DNA from: Haloprofundus salinisoli
Lineage (GTDB): Archaea; Halobacteriota; Halobacteria; Halobacteriales; Haloferacaceae
Assembly (NCBI RefSeq): GCF_020097815.1
Contig: NZ_CP083663.1
Span: 124,001-188,000, forward strand
DNA length: 64,000 bases
Reading direction: 5' to 3'
The notes below the pieces were generated by a model, which ran no database searches, was not told the origin of the DNA, and was given only the letters and a program-made list of their open reading frames with translations. How positions within the stretch are numbered: position 1 is the first letter of the stretch; each line of letters opens with the position of its first letter. Positions 51,977-59,633 of this stretch are shown in pieces. A program made the translations under genes and the position numbers.

Positions 51977-52408
51977 TCAGGAGGGAGCGACACCGAGGTC
52001 TTCGAGCGCCCAGCGAACGACTTTCGCCTCGACGACCGCCCGACTCTCGGCGTCGTCGTCGGTCAGCACGCGGTCACTCTTTGCGAGGAGCCGTCGTTCG
52101 GTCTCGGTCTGGTCGGGTTCGTCGCGAGTCGCGCTCAGCAACGCCTCGAAATCCTCGCGGAGGTCGAACGACGCGTAGGCGACGTTGCAGCGCGAGAGGG
52201 GGCTCATCCCGAGATTCGACACGAGGTCGGTGACCGTCTCCCAATCGGAGGCGCAGAAGTGAATCGACACCTCGCCGACGATGTCGCGCCACGCGATGGG
52301 GCCGCTGTTGCGCATCAGCGTCACCGCTCGCGGCGGCAGGTCGAGTCGGGCGACGGTCGCTCTTTCACCGCAGAGACAACACGGTTTCTCGGTCTTGCCC
52401 GTGTACAT
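51977..52408 (-). CDS. Unknown protein with N-terminal Cys motifs
   Basis: The 143-residue protein begins MYTGKTEKPCCLCGERATVARLDLPPRAVTLMRNSG and has later Cys at HFCASDWE and SRCNVAY. The CCLCG pair together with FC could bind a zinc ion. The C-terminal half is helical and acidic. I recognise no family. Its upstream region carries a perfect 10-base hairpin. It is separated from the HalX gene by 78 bases after the shared direction and seems to be its own transcription unit. Confidence 0.65.
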   Translation of the reverse strand: MYTGKTEKPCCLCGERATVARLDLPPRAVTLMRNSGPIAWRDIVGEVSIHFCASDWETVTDLVSNLGMSPLSRCNVAYASFDLREDFEALLSATRDEPDQTETERRLLAKSDRVLTDDDAESRAVVEAKVVRWALEDLGVAPS

Positions 52409-52859
52409 ACCTCCGGTTAGGACCGAGTGAGTTTGGACGTGTCGAGAAAACGGGACGGGGGCGCGAGAGGCCGCGTCGGCGTTTGCGCCGACGCGATAGC
52501 ACTGGTCGATGACTCACACGGTTGGCACAGGACTTTCGCGCCGTTTCGGTGAACTCACCGACGCGTTAATAATCTTTTGCCCAATCGTGATTTCAGTATC
52601 CGTATGTGGTTATATTCTCTAATGTAGTTGCTGTTCTACACTCATATCCACAATAGCGATACATTCACCCAATTAGGATCTCGGAGCTGTCGACCAGAAT
52701 CCGCGTTGCCTCGCTGGCCGTCGCGTCGACGACCGAACGAAACTCCTCATGAACGACGACGACGGTCTCACCGTCGCGCTCGGCGACCGACCCAACGGAA
52801 CGGCCTCGACGCCGACGACGGTCATCGCCGTCCGGTTTTTCTGCGGCTGTGCCGAACCG
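52409..52859. other. Intergenic region with no convincing gene
   Basis: Only short frames of low quality are present. The central part (about 52560-52690) is A/T-rich with TTAATAATCTTTTGCC and TGGTTATATTCTC elements that look like promoters without a gene behind them. A hairpin lies at 52472-52495. A 68-codon frame in its right part would run into the HxlR gene on the other strand and is not accepted. Confidence 0.45.
52472..52495. other. Perfect 10-bp hairpin upstream of the Cys-motif gene
   Basis: CGCGTCGGCG pairs perfectly with CGCCGACGCG across a TTTG tetraloop, about 64-87 bases upstream of the leftward gene's start codon. It may be an RNA structure in a long leader or an isolated terminator from the right. 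No T-run follows on either side. Confidence 0.5.
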
Positions 52860-53225
52860 TCACCGCTGCAGCGGCGACTCGACCGGCGATTCGGCGTCGG
52901 CGGCCAGCCACTCGTCAGCCCACGACTCGATCTCCTCGAACACGGGGCAGAGTGACTGTCCCTTCGGCGTGAGGCTGTAGTACGTCGCCACCGGCGCGTC
53001 CTCCTCCAGTCGCCGGTCGACGAACCCCATCTCGCGGAGGTCGTCGAGCACGCGCGAGAGCGTGCGCGAACTCGCGTCCGTCGAGCGCTTCAGTTCGTTG
53101 AACCGCTTTTCGCCGTCCTGGAGGTCGTGCAGCACGATGAGTCGCCACTGTGAACCGATCTGTTCGAGCGAGTCGATGACCGGACAGACCGCCAGCGGCT
53201 TCTCGGTGTCGGGTTTGGATGACAT
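52860..53225 (-). CDS. HxlR/DUF24-type redox-responsive repressor
   Basis: The 121-residue winged-helix protein has the HxlR pattern: CPVIDSLEQIGSQWRLIVLHDLQDGEKRFNELKRSTDASSRTLSRVLDDLREMGFVDRR and a helix ending YYSLTPKGQSLCPVFEEIESWADEW. Cys14 stands just before the first helix, where Bacillus YodB and CatR have the thiol that senses quinones and diamide. It is divergent from the DoxX/VOC/flavin-reductase genes with a paired operator between them, so it is their likely repressor. TATA-like CCTATTTATCC and the operator at the start codon suggest a leaderless, self-repressed transcript. Confidence 0.9.
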   Translation of the reverse strand: MSSKPDTEKPLAVCPVIDSLEQIGSQWRLIVLHDLQDGEKRFNELKRSTDASSRTLSRVLDDLREMGFVDRRLEEDAPVATYYSLTPKGQSLCPVFEEIESWADEWLAADAESPVESPLQR

Positions 53226-53229
53226 CGGT

Positions 53230-53291
53230 GTTACCTGGTCACGTCTATGTCCGCGAACGGATAAATAGGTTCGTATCGAATACCAGGTAAC
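53230..53291. promoter_or_regulatory. Paired inverted operators between the HxlR and DoxX genes
   Basis: GTTACCTGGT at 53230-53239 and its exact reverse complement ACCAGGTAAC at 53282-53291 flank the leftward TATA box (CCTATTTATCC on the minus strand) with 42 bases between them. One copy overlaps the transcription start of the HxlR gene and the other lies upstream of the DoxX promoter. A dimeric repressor bound to both would control both genes. A smaller TTCG-N3-CGAA dyad lies between. Confidence 0.6.
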
Positions 53292-53368
53292 GTGACGATA
53301 CTACGTTTCACGACGATAGCAGAACCGACGACTGACTTCCGACGCGACGGACACGCAGGGGTAACGCG

Positions 53369-53797
53369 ATGACGCTGCTGCAGAGCGCCGTCGCCTTCGA
53401 CGGCCCCGCGGCGGGGTTCGCGTTCCTCGTCGGTCGCGTGCTCTTCGGGGGCGTGCTCGCGTTCAACGGTCTGAATCACTTCCTCGACAGCGACCAGATG
53501 GTCGGCTACGCACAGGCAAAAGGCGTCCCGGCACCGGGACTCGCCGTGCCGTTAACCGGTGGGATGCTGTTGTTCGGCGGCATCGGCATCGCGCTCGGAG
53601 TGCTCCCGACGCTTTCGGCGGGCGCGCTCGTCGTGTTTCTGTTGGTGACGACGCCGCTGATGCACGACTTCTGGGACGCCCCCGAAGGCCAGCAGCAGAG
53701 TGAGATGATAAACTTCCTGAAGAACGTCGCCATGCTCGGCGGCGCGCTCGCGTTCCTCGCGCTCGGCGCGGCCGGAGCGTGGCCGTACGCGCTCTGA
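53369..53797 (+). CDS. DoxX-family membrane protein (CatD-like)
   Basis: The 142-residue protein has four hydrophobic segments and the DoxX opening AGFAFLVGRVLFGGVLAFNGLNHFLDSDQMVGYAQAKGVPAPGLAVPLTGGMLLFGG. The end has TTPLMHDFWDAPEGQQQSEMINFLKNVAMLGGALAF, the usual DoxX second half. In Bacillus, CatD is a DoxX protein made with the catechol dioxygenase CatE. Here it is followed by a VOC gene and a flavin reductase and is divergent from the HxlR regulator, so quinone or electrophile detoxification is the likely role. Confidence 0.88.
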   Translation: MTLLQSAVAFDGPAAGFAFLVGRVLFGGVLAFNGLNHFLDSDQMVGYAQAKGVPAPGLAVPLTGGMLLFGGIGIALGVLPTLSAGALVVFLLVTTPLMHDFWDAPEGQQQSEMINFLKNVAMLGGALAFLALGAAGAWPYAL

Positions 53798-53861
53798 GAC
53801 GACCGCGAACGACCGCGAGCTGCCAACACGATTAACCGATCTTCGCACTAACGATTCATCC

Positions 53862-54347
53862 ATGACCGACGCACCACCGACCACTGGACTGCACCACGTG
53901 ACGAACATCTGCACCGACATAGAGGAGACCAAGGCGTTCTACGAGGACGTCCTCGGCTGGCACACGGTGAAGATGACCCAGAACTACGACGACCCGGGGA
54001 CGCCGCACTACTACTTCTCCTCGACGCCCGAGGGCGAACCGGGAACGAACGTCACCTACTTCGAGTATCCCGACTCCCGCGGGGTGCCCGGTCCGGGAGC
54101 GAGCCACCACTTCGCCTTCGGCGTCGAGGACAGAGAGACCATAGAACAGTGGCGCGAACATCTCATCGACCACGGGGTACGCGTCTCGCAGGTGAAAAAC
54201 CGGACGTACTTCGAGAGCATCTACTTCACCGACCCCGACGGTCTCGTCTTCGAGCTCGCCACGATGGGTCCGGGCTTCGCCTACGACGAGGAAGAGCCGG
54301 GTAGCGGCGAAATCGACCCGTTCGAGAAGGGCTACGGGGACAACTGA
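53862..54347 (+). CDS. VOC-family protein, small extradiol-dioxygenase-like
   Basis: The 161-residue protein opens TTGLHHVTNICTDIEETKAFYEDVLGW. A candidate 2-His-1-Glu metal site is formed by H12 (LHHVT), one of H82/H83 (ASHHFAFGV) and E131 (VFELAT). It covers one pair of VOC modules, about half the length of CatE or MhqO, so it may dimerise to make full sites, or be a glyoxalase-like enzyme. It follows doxX by 64 bases and its TGA touches the ATG of the flavin reductase, forming one operon. Confidence 0.88.
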   Translation: MTDAPPTTGLHHVTNICTDIEETKAFYEDVLGWHTVKMTQNYDDPGTPHYYFSSTPEGEPGTNVTYFEYPDSRGVPGPGASHHFAFGVEDRETIEQWREHLIDHGVRVSQVKNRTYFESIYFTDPDGLVFELATMGPGFAYDEEEPGSGEIDPFEKGYGDN

Positions 54348-54932
54348 ATGGAGGGCGCTCCCGACGCCTTCGGCTCTCCGTATCGACTGCTCGCGGGGTC
54401 GGTCGTCCCGCGCCCCATCGCGTGGGTGAGCAGTCGCAACGAGGAGGGTGTCGACAACCTCGCGCCGTACAGTTTCTTCAACGTCGTCACGCCCGACCCG
54501 CCGGTCGTGATGTTCTCGCCGGTCGGCGTCGGCGACGACAGGAAAGACACGACGAAGAACGTCCTCGCCACCGAGGAGTTCGTCGTCCACGTCGTCACCC
54601 GCGACCTCGCGGAAGCGATGAACGCGACGAGTGCGACGCTCGAACACGGCGAGAGCGAGTTCGATCACGCGAAGTTGGAGACGGTGGAGGCGACGACTAT
54701 CGACGCCGCCCGCGTCGCCGACGCGAAAGTGGCCTTCGAGTGCCGCCTCTACGACGCCCACGAGGTCGGGCGGTCGACGATGGTTCTCGGCGAAGTCGTC
54801 CACGCCCACGTCGCCGACGAGCTGCTCACCGACGGGAAGATGGACGTGACGAAACTCGACGCCGTGGGACGTCTCTCGGGCAGTCAGTACGCGACGACCG
54901 ACGAGCGGTTCTCGCTCGAACGGCCGCCGTGA
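54348..54932 (+). CDS. Flavin reductase family protein (FMN-binding split barrel)
   Basis: The 194-residue protein begins SPYRLLAGSVVPRPIAWVSSRNEEGVDNLAPYSFFNVVTPDPPVVMFSPV, the flavin-reductase-like/FMN-binding opening. It continues RKDTTKNVLATEEFVVHVVTRDLAEAMNATS and AHVADELLTDGKMDVTKLDAVGRLSGSQYATTDERFSLERP. Members reduce FMN with NAD(P)H for partner oxygenases or act as flavoproteins. Its ATG follows the VOC stop directly. The electron donor for a quinone- or ring-modifying enzyme in the same unit is a reasonable guess. Confidence 0.88.
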   Translation: MEGAPDAFGSPYRLLAGSVVPRPIAWVSSRNEEGVDNLAPYSFFNVVTPDPPVVMFSPVGVGDDRKDTTKNVLATEEFVVHVVTRDLAEAMNATSATLEHGESEFDHAKLETVEATTIDAARVADAKVAFECRLYDAHEVGRSTMVLGEVVHAHVADELLTDGKMDVTKLDAVGRLSGSQYATTDERFSLERPP

Positions 54933-55189
54933 GCCGCGTACCCCCCGCGTGAGACGCCACTCGACGACGAGACGCTCAGTTCCCTCTCTGACCAGTATCG
55001 GCTCTCGACCAGCACGTCCCACGTTCGGTCGGCCGGAGCGTCGGCGATGCGACTGGCGACGAGTCGTCGACCGAGAGGCGACGAGTAGAGCCGGGCCGAC
55101 GTTCGATATAAGGATGTAAGTGTGGTATTGAGTGTTATTACTCCCTCCCTGAAAGTGTTAAGAAGGGCCGCTGGGTAGCGTGGTCCAAG

Positions 55190-55330
55190 ATGTCACGGAG
55201 CACCAACGCACGAGACGGAGAGAAACGAACGATGAAAGACGTGAGCCACACCGCGCCGAACGGCGTCTCTGCGGACAACGTCTGGCGACGCGGCGGTACG
55301 CGAGACGACTCGGACCGCGACGACGAGTAA
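55190..55330 (+). CDS. Very short conserved-looking haloarchaeal protein
   Basis: A 46-residue hydrophilic protein reads MSRSTNARDGEKRTMKDVSH then TAPNGVSADNVWRRGG. From memory, an MKDVxHTxP...VWxRG pattern recurs in short haloarchaeal proteins of unknown role, so it may be a genuine family. GTTAAGAAGG lies about 30 bases before the ATG, suggesting leaderless transcription. The C-terminus is a string of Asp, Arg and Glu. There is no cysteine or membrane segment. Confidence 0.6.
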   Translation: MSRSTNARDGEKRTMKDVSHTAPNGVSADNVWRRGGTRDDSDRDDE

Positions 55331-55350
55331 CCGCGTTCGGCCGATCGTTC

Positions 55351-55563
55351 TCACTCCTCGAACACGACGAGATACACCGCACCAGCGACGCCGCCGACGA
55401 AGATCGCGACGCCGAGCACGACGAACACGCCGACGAGCGCCGTCGTCCCGAGTAACCCCGGCCCGAGAAACGTGAGCAGCGCCGCCGACACGAAACAGAC
55501 GAACGCTATCGCTCCCGTAATCAGAAGCGTCGAACGCGGTGCCAGTTCGTCACCGTATGCCAC
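55351..55563 (-). CDS. Small two-segment membrane protein
   Basis: The 70-residue protein (GTG start) reads MAYGDELAPRSTLLITGAIA at the start. It has two hydrophobic segments, about residues 11-33 and 38-66, with a GPGLLGT turn, and ends YLVVFEE. TTTACTACGTGG about 25 bases upstream on the minus strand may hold the promoter. No family is recognised. A longer frame upstream is Cys/Arg-rich and unlikely. Confidence 0.65.
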   Translation of the reverse strand: MAYGDELAPRSTLLITGAIAFVCFVSAALLTFLGPGLLGTTALVGVFVVLGVAIFVGGVAGAVYLVVFEE

Positions 55564-55728
55564 ACCGAGTACCAACGACGCTCCACGTAGTAAAGGGTCG
55601 CACGAGTGACTGAGTCGACATATTCGAGCGGCGTTCCTCGAATAATATCTTATCTGCAACTATTTTCACGATAGAAGTCTCGGCGAACACTCCATAATTT
55701 TATCAGGTGGTTCTACTTCGACTCGCCC

Positions 55729-56643
55729 GTGATAACAGTCGAGGACCTCAGAAAGGAGTACGGCGGATTCGTCGCCGTGGAGGGGAGTTCGTTTCAGGTC
55801 GACGAGGGGGAGATATTCGGCGTCGTCGGGCCGAACGGCGCGGGGAAGACGACGACGCTGAAGATGCTCTCGGGGCTCATCGAACCGACCGCCGGAAAGG
55901 CGACGGTGGCGGGATACGACGCCGCCGACCCGGAGATGCGGGCGTCGCTCGGCTTTCTGCCCGAGGAGTCGCCGCTGTACGAGGACATGACGCCGCGGTC
56001 GTATCTCCGTTTTTTCGCCGACCTTTACGACGTGCCGCGAACGGACGGAGTTCGCCGGAGCGAGGAGACGCTCGACCGATTGGAACTCGACCACCGCGAC
56101 CGCCGCCTCGGCGACATGTCGAAGGGGATGAAGCGAAAGGTCGCCATCGCGCGCTCGCTCGTCAACGACCCCGACGTGTTGATTTACGACGAACCGGCCA
56201 GCGGTCTCGACCCGCTGACGACGAACTACGTCCTGGAGTTCACGAGGGAACTCGCCGCGGCGGGCAAGACGGTGCTGTTCAGCGCGCACAACCTCTACCA
56301 CGTCGAGAGCGTCTGCGACCGCGTCATCATCATGAACCGCGGCGAAATCGTCGCCCGCGGCACCGTCGCCGAGATCCGCGAACGCCACGGCGAGACGACC
56401 TACCACGTGTTCACGACGGTCCCTGTCGACGGTGCCGAGCCGGTCGAAACGTCGCCCGTAAACGGGACACCGGCGCGGTATCGCCGCGTGGTCGGTGAGA
56501 TGGCGGCCGTGGAAGCCGTCCGGAGCGAGGCCGAGGCGAACGGCGGCGAGGTGGCCGACATCCGCACAGAGGAACCGAGCCTCGAAGACCTCTTTCTCGA
56601 CATCGCCGGCGGGGAGACACCGACTGCCCGGGGTGAGTCGTGA
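55729..56643 (+). CDS. ABC transporter ATP-binding protein (ABC-2/NatA type)
   Basis: The 304-residue protein (GTG start) has Walker A GVVGPNGAGKTTTLKML, Q-loop LGFLPEESPLY, signature MSKGMKRKVAIARSLV (K-for-G variant), Walker B VLIYDEPASGLDP and the switch His in LFSAHNLYHVE. This is the exporter-type ATPase used with ABC-2 permeases. The C-terminal 60 residues (TYHVFTTVPVDGAEPVE to the end) form a small extra domain. CATAATTTTATCAGG about 30 bases before the start gives a leaderless transcript. Its stop overlaps the fused permease (GTGA). Confidence 0.92.
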   Translation: MITVEDLRKEYGGFVAVEGSSFQVDEGEIFGVVGPNGAGKTTTLKMLSGLIEPTAGKATVAGYDAADPEMRASLGFLPEESPLYEDMTPRSYLRFFADLYDVPRTDGVRRSEETLDRLELDHRDRRLGDMSKGMKRKVAIARSLVNDPDVLIYDEPASGLDPLTTNYVLEFTRELAAAGKTVLFSAHNLYHVESVCDRVIIMNRGEIVARGTVAEIRERHGETTYHVFTTVPVDGAEPVETSPVNGTPARYRRVVGEMAAVEAVRSEAEANGGEVADIRTEEPSLEDLFLDIAGGETPTARGES

Positions 56644-58532
56644 GCGATTCGTCGAGGAGCCTCGCTGTCCGGCTCTCGGACGGACTCGGGAACGCGGTCA
56701 GTCGACTCGTCGACTGGTTCCGGAAGACGCTCAGAGTCGCCCGCTGGGAGACCTCCAGAACGGCGGGCGTCTTCGATCGTAAGACCGCCGGTGCGGCGTT
56801 CGTCGCCGCGCTCCTCGTGGGCGCGTTCAGCGCCGCCGCGCTCTCGGCGGGCGGCGCGGGCGTCGCCCTCGACGAGAACATCTACCGCGTCGGCATCGCG
56901 CCCGACAGCCCCTACTACGAAGCGGTGGTCGAGAGTCCCCCGCTCGCGGTGCATCCGCCCGACGAGGCGGCGCTGAAAGACGGCGAGATAGATGCGTTGG
57001 TCCGAGGCAACACAGTCGACCCCGCCGACTCCGAGCGCGGCCGCGCGGCCGCCGCCGCCTACCGCTCGGCGGTGCAGTCGTACAACGACCGCCGGATGCT
57101 CGCCGAGGAGAACCAGTCGGCGGCGTACCCCGTCGTCGTCGAGGTACGCTACGACGACCGCGGGGAGGCGTCGGGCGGGTCGGCGGCGACGGACGTCGAC
57201 GGCGGTGTCGACTCGTCAAGTGGTGACGGTTCGTCGTCGGCCACCGGCAGTGAGTCGGGTGCTTCGGGCGCGGCGAACGAACCTGACGGAGCCGACGATC
57301 CGAGGGACGCCGAGGAGGAGGGGGGCCTCGCAGTTCCCGACGTCGGCGGCGGCGGTGCCCTCTTCGGCGGCCAGAGCTCCGGGTCGCCCGCGGACATCGC
57401 GCCGCCGTTTCCGTTCGGGTCGCTCGTGCTCGCGTTCGCCTTCCTCGTCCCGGTGAACTTCGTCATCCAGTCGTACGGCAGTACGATGCTGAACGAGCGC
57501 ATCAACCGCCGCGGCGAACTCCTACTCGTCGCGCCGCTGTCGCCGACGAGCATCGTCGCCGGGAAGACGCTCCCGTACGCGCTGGCGATTCTCGGCGTGA
57601 CGACGGTCATCGCGTTTCTCGTCGGCGGGGGGCTCCTCTCGGTCGCCGCGGTGTTCCCGCTGGCGCTGGCGTACCTGGCGGCGACGTTCGTCGGCGCGAT
57701 GTTCGCGCGGTCTTTCAAGGAGCTCACGTTCGTCACCGTCGCCGTCTCGGTGTTCATCACGACGTACGCGTTCGTCCCGGCCATCTTCACCGACGTGACG
57801 CCTATCGCGCTCATCTCGCCGCTGACGCTCGTCGTCCGCGACCTGCAGGGCGCGGCGGTGTCGGCGGGCGAGTACGCCTTCGCCACCGGCTCCTTCTACT
57901 TCGGGTCGGGCGTGCTGTTCCTGCTCGGCGTCGGCGTCTACCGCGAGGAGGACCTGTTCACCCAGCGACCGGTGCCGCTGAAGTTCCTCGACGCGCTCGA
58001 CAGTCGCCTCTCGGGGAAGCGCTCGGTCGCGGTTCTGAGCGCGCTGTTCATCCCGTTCGTCTTCGTCGCCGAGCTGCTCACCGTCGCGGTGCTGTTCGCG
58101 CTGCCGATTCAGCTCTCGATGCCGCTTCTCCTGGCATCGATCGCCGCCGTCGAGGAGCTCGCCAAGAGCGTCCACGTCTACGCCGGGTTCGAGAAGAACC
58201 GCTTCGAGCGGTCGGTGCCGACGGCGGTCGCGTTGGGTTCGCTCTCGGCCGTCGGCTTCTTCGTCGGCGAGAAGGTGACCGCCGTCGTGCAACTCGTCGG
58301 CCTGCCGGAGCTGGCCCTCGGCCAGGCCGCGTTCGCCCCGTCGGGTATCCCCGGAATCGGCGGCGCGGGTGCGCTCGCGCTCTTGTTGGCTCCGCTGCTC
58401 CTCCACGTCGTCACGGCGAGTCTCACTGCCGTCGGCGCGAGCAAGAATCGACTCCACTACGCCGCGGCGCTGGTGGTCGCCGTCGCGGTTCACACCTTCT
58501 ACAACCTCGCGGTGGTGGTCGCCCTTGCGTGA
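56640..58532 (+). CDS. ABC-2 permease fused to a PrsW-like intramembrane protease
   Basis: The 630-residue protein (GTG start) has an ABC-2 permease N-terminus: one segment, a 150-residue external domain with a Gly/Ser/Glu-rich low-complexity run at residues 178-240, then six segments with INRRGELLLVAPLSPTSIVAGKTLPYAL. From about residue 450 a PrsW-like domain follows, with EELAK (505-509), GFFVGE (E544), LLLHVV (H589) and HTFYN (H618). These match the PrsW pattern of EExxK, GFxxxE, H and HxxYN. Cleavage of a membrane protein or lipoprotein linked to the exporter is inferred. Confidence 0.85.
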   Translation: MSDSSRSLAVRLSDGLGNAVSRLVDWFRKTLRVARWETSRTAGVFDRKTAGAAFVAALLVGAFSAAALSAGGAGVALDENIYRVGIAPDSPYYEAVVESPPLAVHPPDEAALKDGEIDALVRGNTVDPADSERGRAAAAAYRSAVQSYNDRRMLAEENQSAAYPVVVEVRYDDRGEASGGSAATDVDGGVDSSSGDGSSSATGSESGASGAANEPDGADDPRDAEEEGGLAVPDVGGGGALFGGQSSGSPADIAPPFPFGSLVLAFAFLVPVNFVIQSYGSTMLNERINRRGELLLVAPLSPTSIVAGKTLPYALAILGVTTVIAFLVGGGLLSVAAVFPLALAYLAATFVGAMFARSFKELTFVTVAVSVFITTYAFVPAIFTDVTPIALISPLTLVVRDLQGAAVSAGEYAFATGSFYFGSGVLFLLGVGVYREEDLFTQRPVPLKFLDALDSRLSGKRSVAVLSALFIPFVFVAELLTVAVLFALPIQLSMPLLLASIAAVEELAKSVHVYAGFEKNRFERSVPTAVALGSLSAVGFFVGEKVTAVVQLVGLPELALGQAAFAPSGIPGIGGAGALALLLAPLLLHVVTASLTAVGASKNRLHYAAALVVAVAVHTFYNLAVVVALA

Positions 58533-59574
58533 CCGCCGACTCACGATCGCGCGCCGCGAGCTCTCGGTGCTGCGCTCGGAGAAGACTATCGTGCTGGCGC
58601 TTCTCATCCAGCTGTTTATCGCGGCGTTCTCGTCGTTTCTCGTCGTCGGCCTCGTCTCGCTGTACGACCCAGCCAGCGCGGACGGCTACGAAGTCGACGT
58701 CGGCGTCTCTGGCGACGCGCGCTACGACCTCGTCTACGCGGCCCACAGCGTGTCGGGGACGCAGCCGATTCTCTTCGACACGGAGGCGGCCGCACGGCAG
58801 GCGTTCGACCGTCGGCAGGTCGACGCGGTGCTCCACGCGGACCGCCGCGGCGGGCGGATACACGTCACGGCGACGGTCCCCGACGACAACGTCCGGACGA
58901 CGGTGACCGTCACGCAGGTGCGCGACGCGCTCCGGGAACTCGAACGCCGCGAGCGGTTCGAGCGCTCGGGGTCGCTGTCGACGACGCCGCTGGAACTGCC
59001 GGACGCGCCGGCGTCGAGTCCGTACCACGGCTTCACTTACACGGCGCTGATTCCGCTGTTGCTCTTTCTGCCGGTGTTCATCAGCGGGTCGCTCGTCGTC
59101 GACTCGGTGACCGAGGAGTTCGAACGCGGCACGCTCGAACTGCTCCGCGTCGCGCCGCTGTCGCTTTCGGACATCGTCGACGGCAAACTGCTGGCGGCGG
59201 CGGGTCTCGCGCCCGCGCAGGCGGCGCTGTGGCTGGCGGTGCTCTCGTTCAACGGCACCGCCGTCTTCGGTGCGGGGCGACTCCTCGCGCTCGTCGCCGC
59301 GCTGGCGGTGCTCGCCGCCGGACTGGGCGTCGTCGTCTCGCTCGTCGCCGCCGAGCGCCGGACCGCCCAGTTGCTCTACTCGCTGGGCGTCCTCCTCGCG
59401 TTCGCCGGCGCGACGCTCTCTCCCGCCAGTCCCACGAACGTCGTCGCCCGCCTCGCCATCGGCAGCGCGGACGCGACGGTGACGCTCGTCGTCGCGGGCT
59501 ACGTCACCCTCGCGCTCGTCGCCTACGGCGGCGTTCGGGCGGCCGTCGGTCGGTTCGACGCGACGGGCGTCTGA
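58525..59574 (+). CDS. ABC-2 type permease, second subunit
   Basis: The 349-residue protein starts with TTG, overlapping the fused permease stop by eight bases. It begins LRDRRLTIARRELSVLRSEKTIVLALLIQLFIAAFSSF. One N-terminal segment precedes an external domain of about 170 residues, then five or six segments with DSVTEEFERGTLELLRVAPLSLSDIVDGKLLAA, the ABC-2 signature loop. A later GTG (15 codons in) is an alternative start but would cut off the amphipathic leader. With the ATPase and the fused permease it forms a complete exporter. Confidence 0.85.
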   Translation: MRDRRLTIARRELSVLRSEKTIVLALLIQLFIAAFSSFLVVGLVSLYDPASADGYEVDVGVSGDARYDLVYAAHSVSGTQPILFDTEAAARQAFDRRQVDAVLHADRRGGRIHVTATVPDDNVRTTVTVTQVRDALRELERRERFERSGSLSTTPLELPDAPASSPYHGFTYTALIPLLLFLPVFISGSLVVDSVTEEFERGTLELLRVAPLSLSDIVDGKLLAAAGLAPAQAALWLAVLSFNGTAVFGAGRLLALVAALAVLAAGLGVVVSLVAAERRTAQLLYSLGVLLAFAGATLSPASPTNVVARLAIGSADATVTLVVAGYVTLALVAYGGVRAAVGRFDATGV

Positions 59575-59633
59575 GAAGCGCAGACCGCTTCGACGGGACC
59601 GACTTTTTGCACCTGCGGCCCGTCTTCTCATCC

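Noticed and set aside
52749-52955. 68-codon plus-strand frame starting MNDDDGLTVALGD
   Set aside because: It overlaps the 3' end of the HxlR gene by almost 100 bases, has no promoter at a sensible distance and no recognisable domain. A shorter remnant cannot be excluded.
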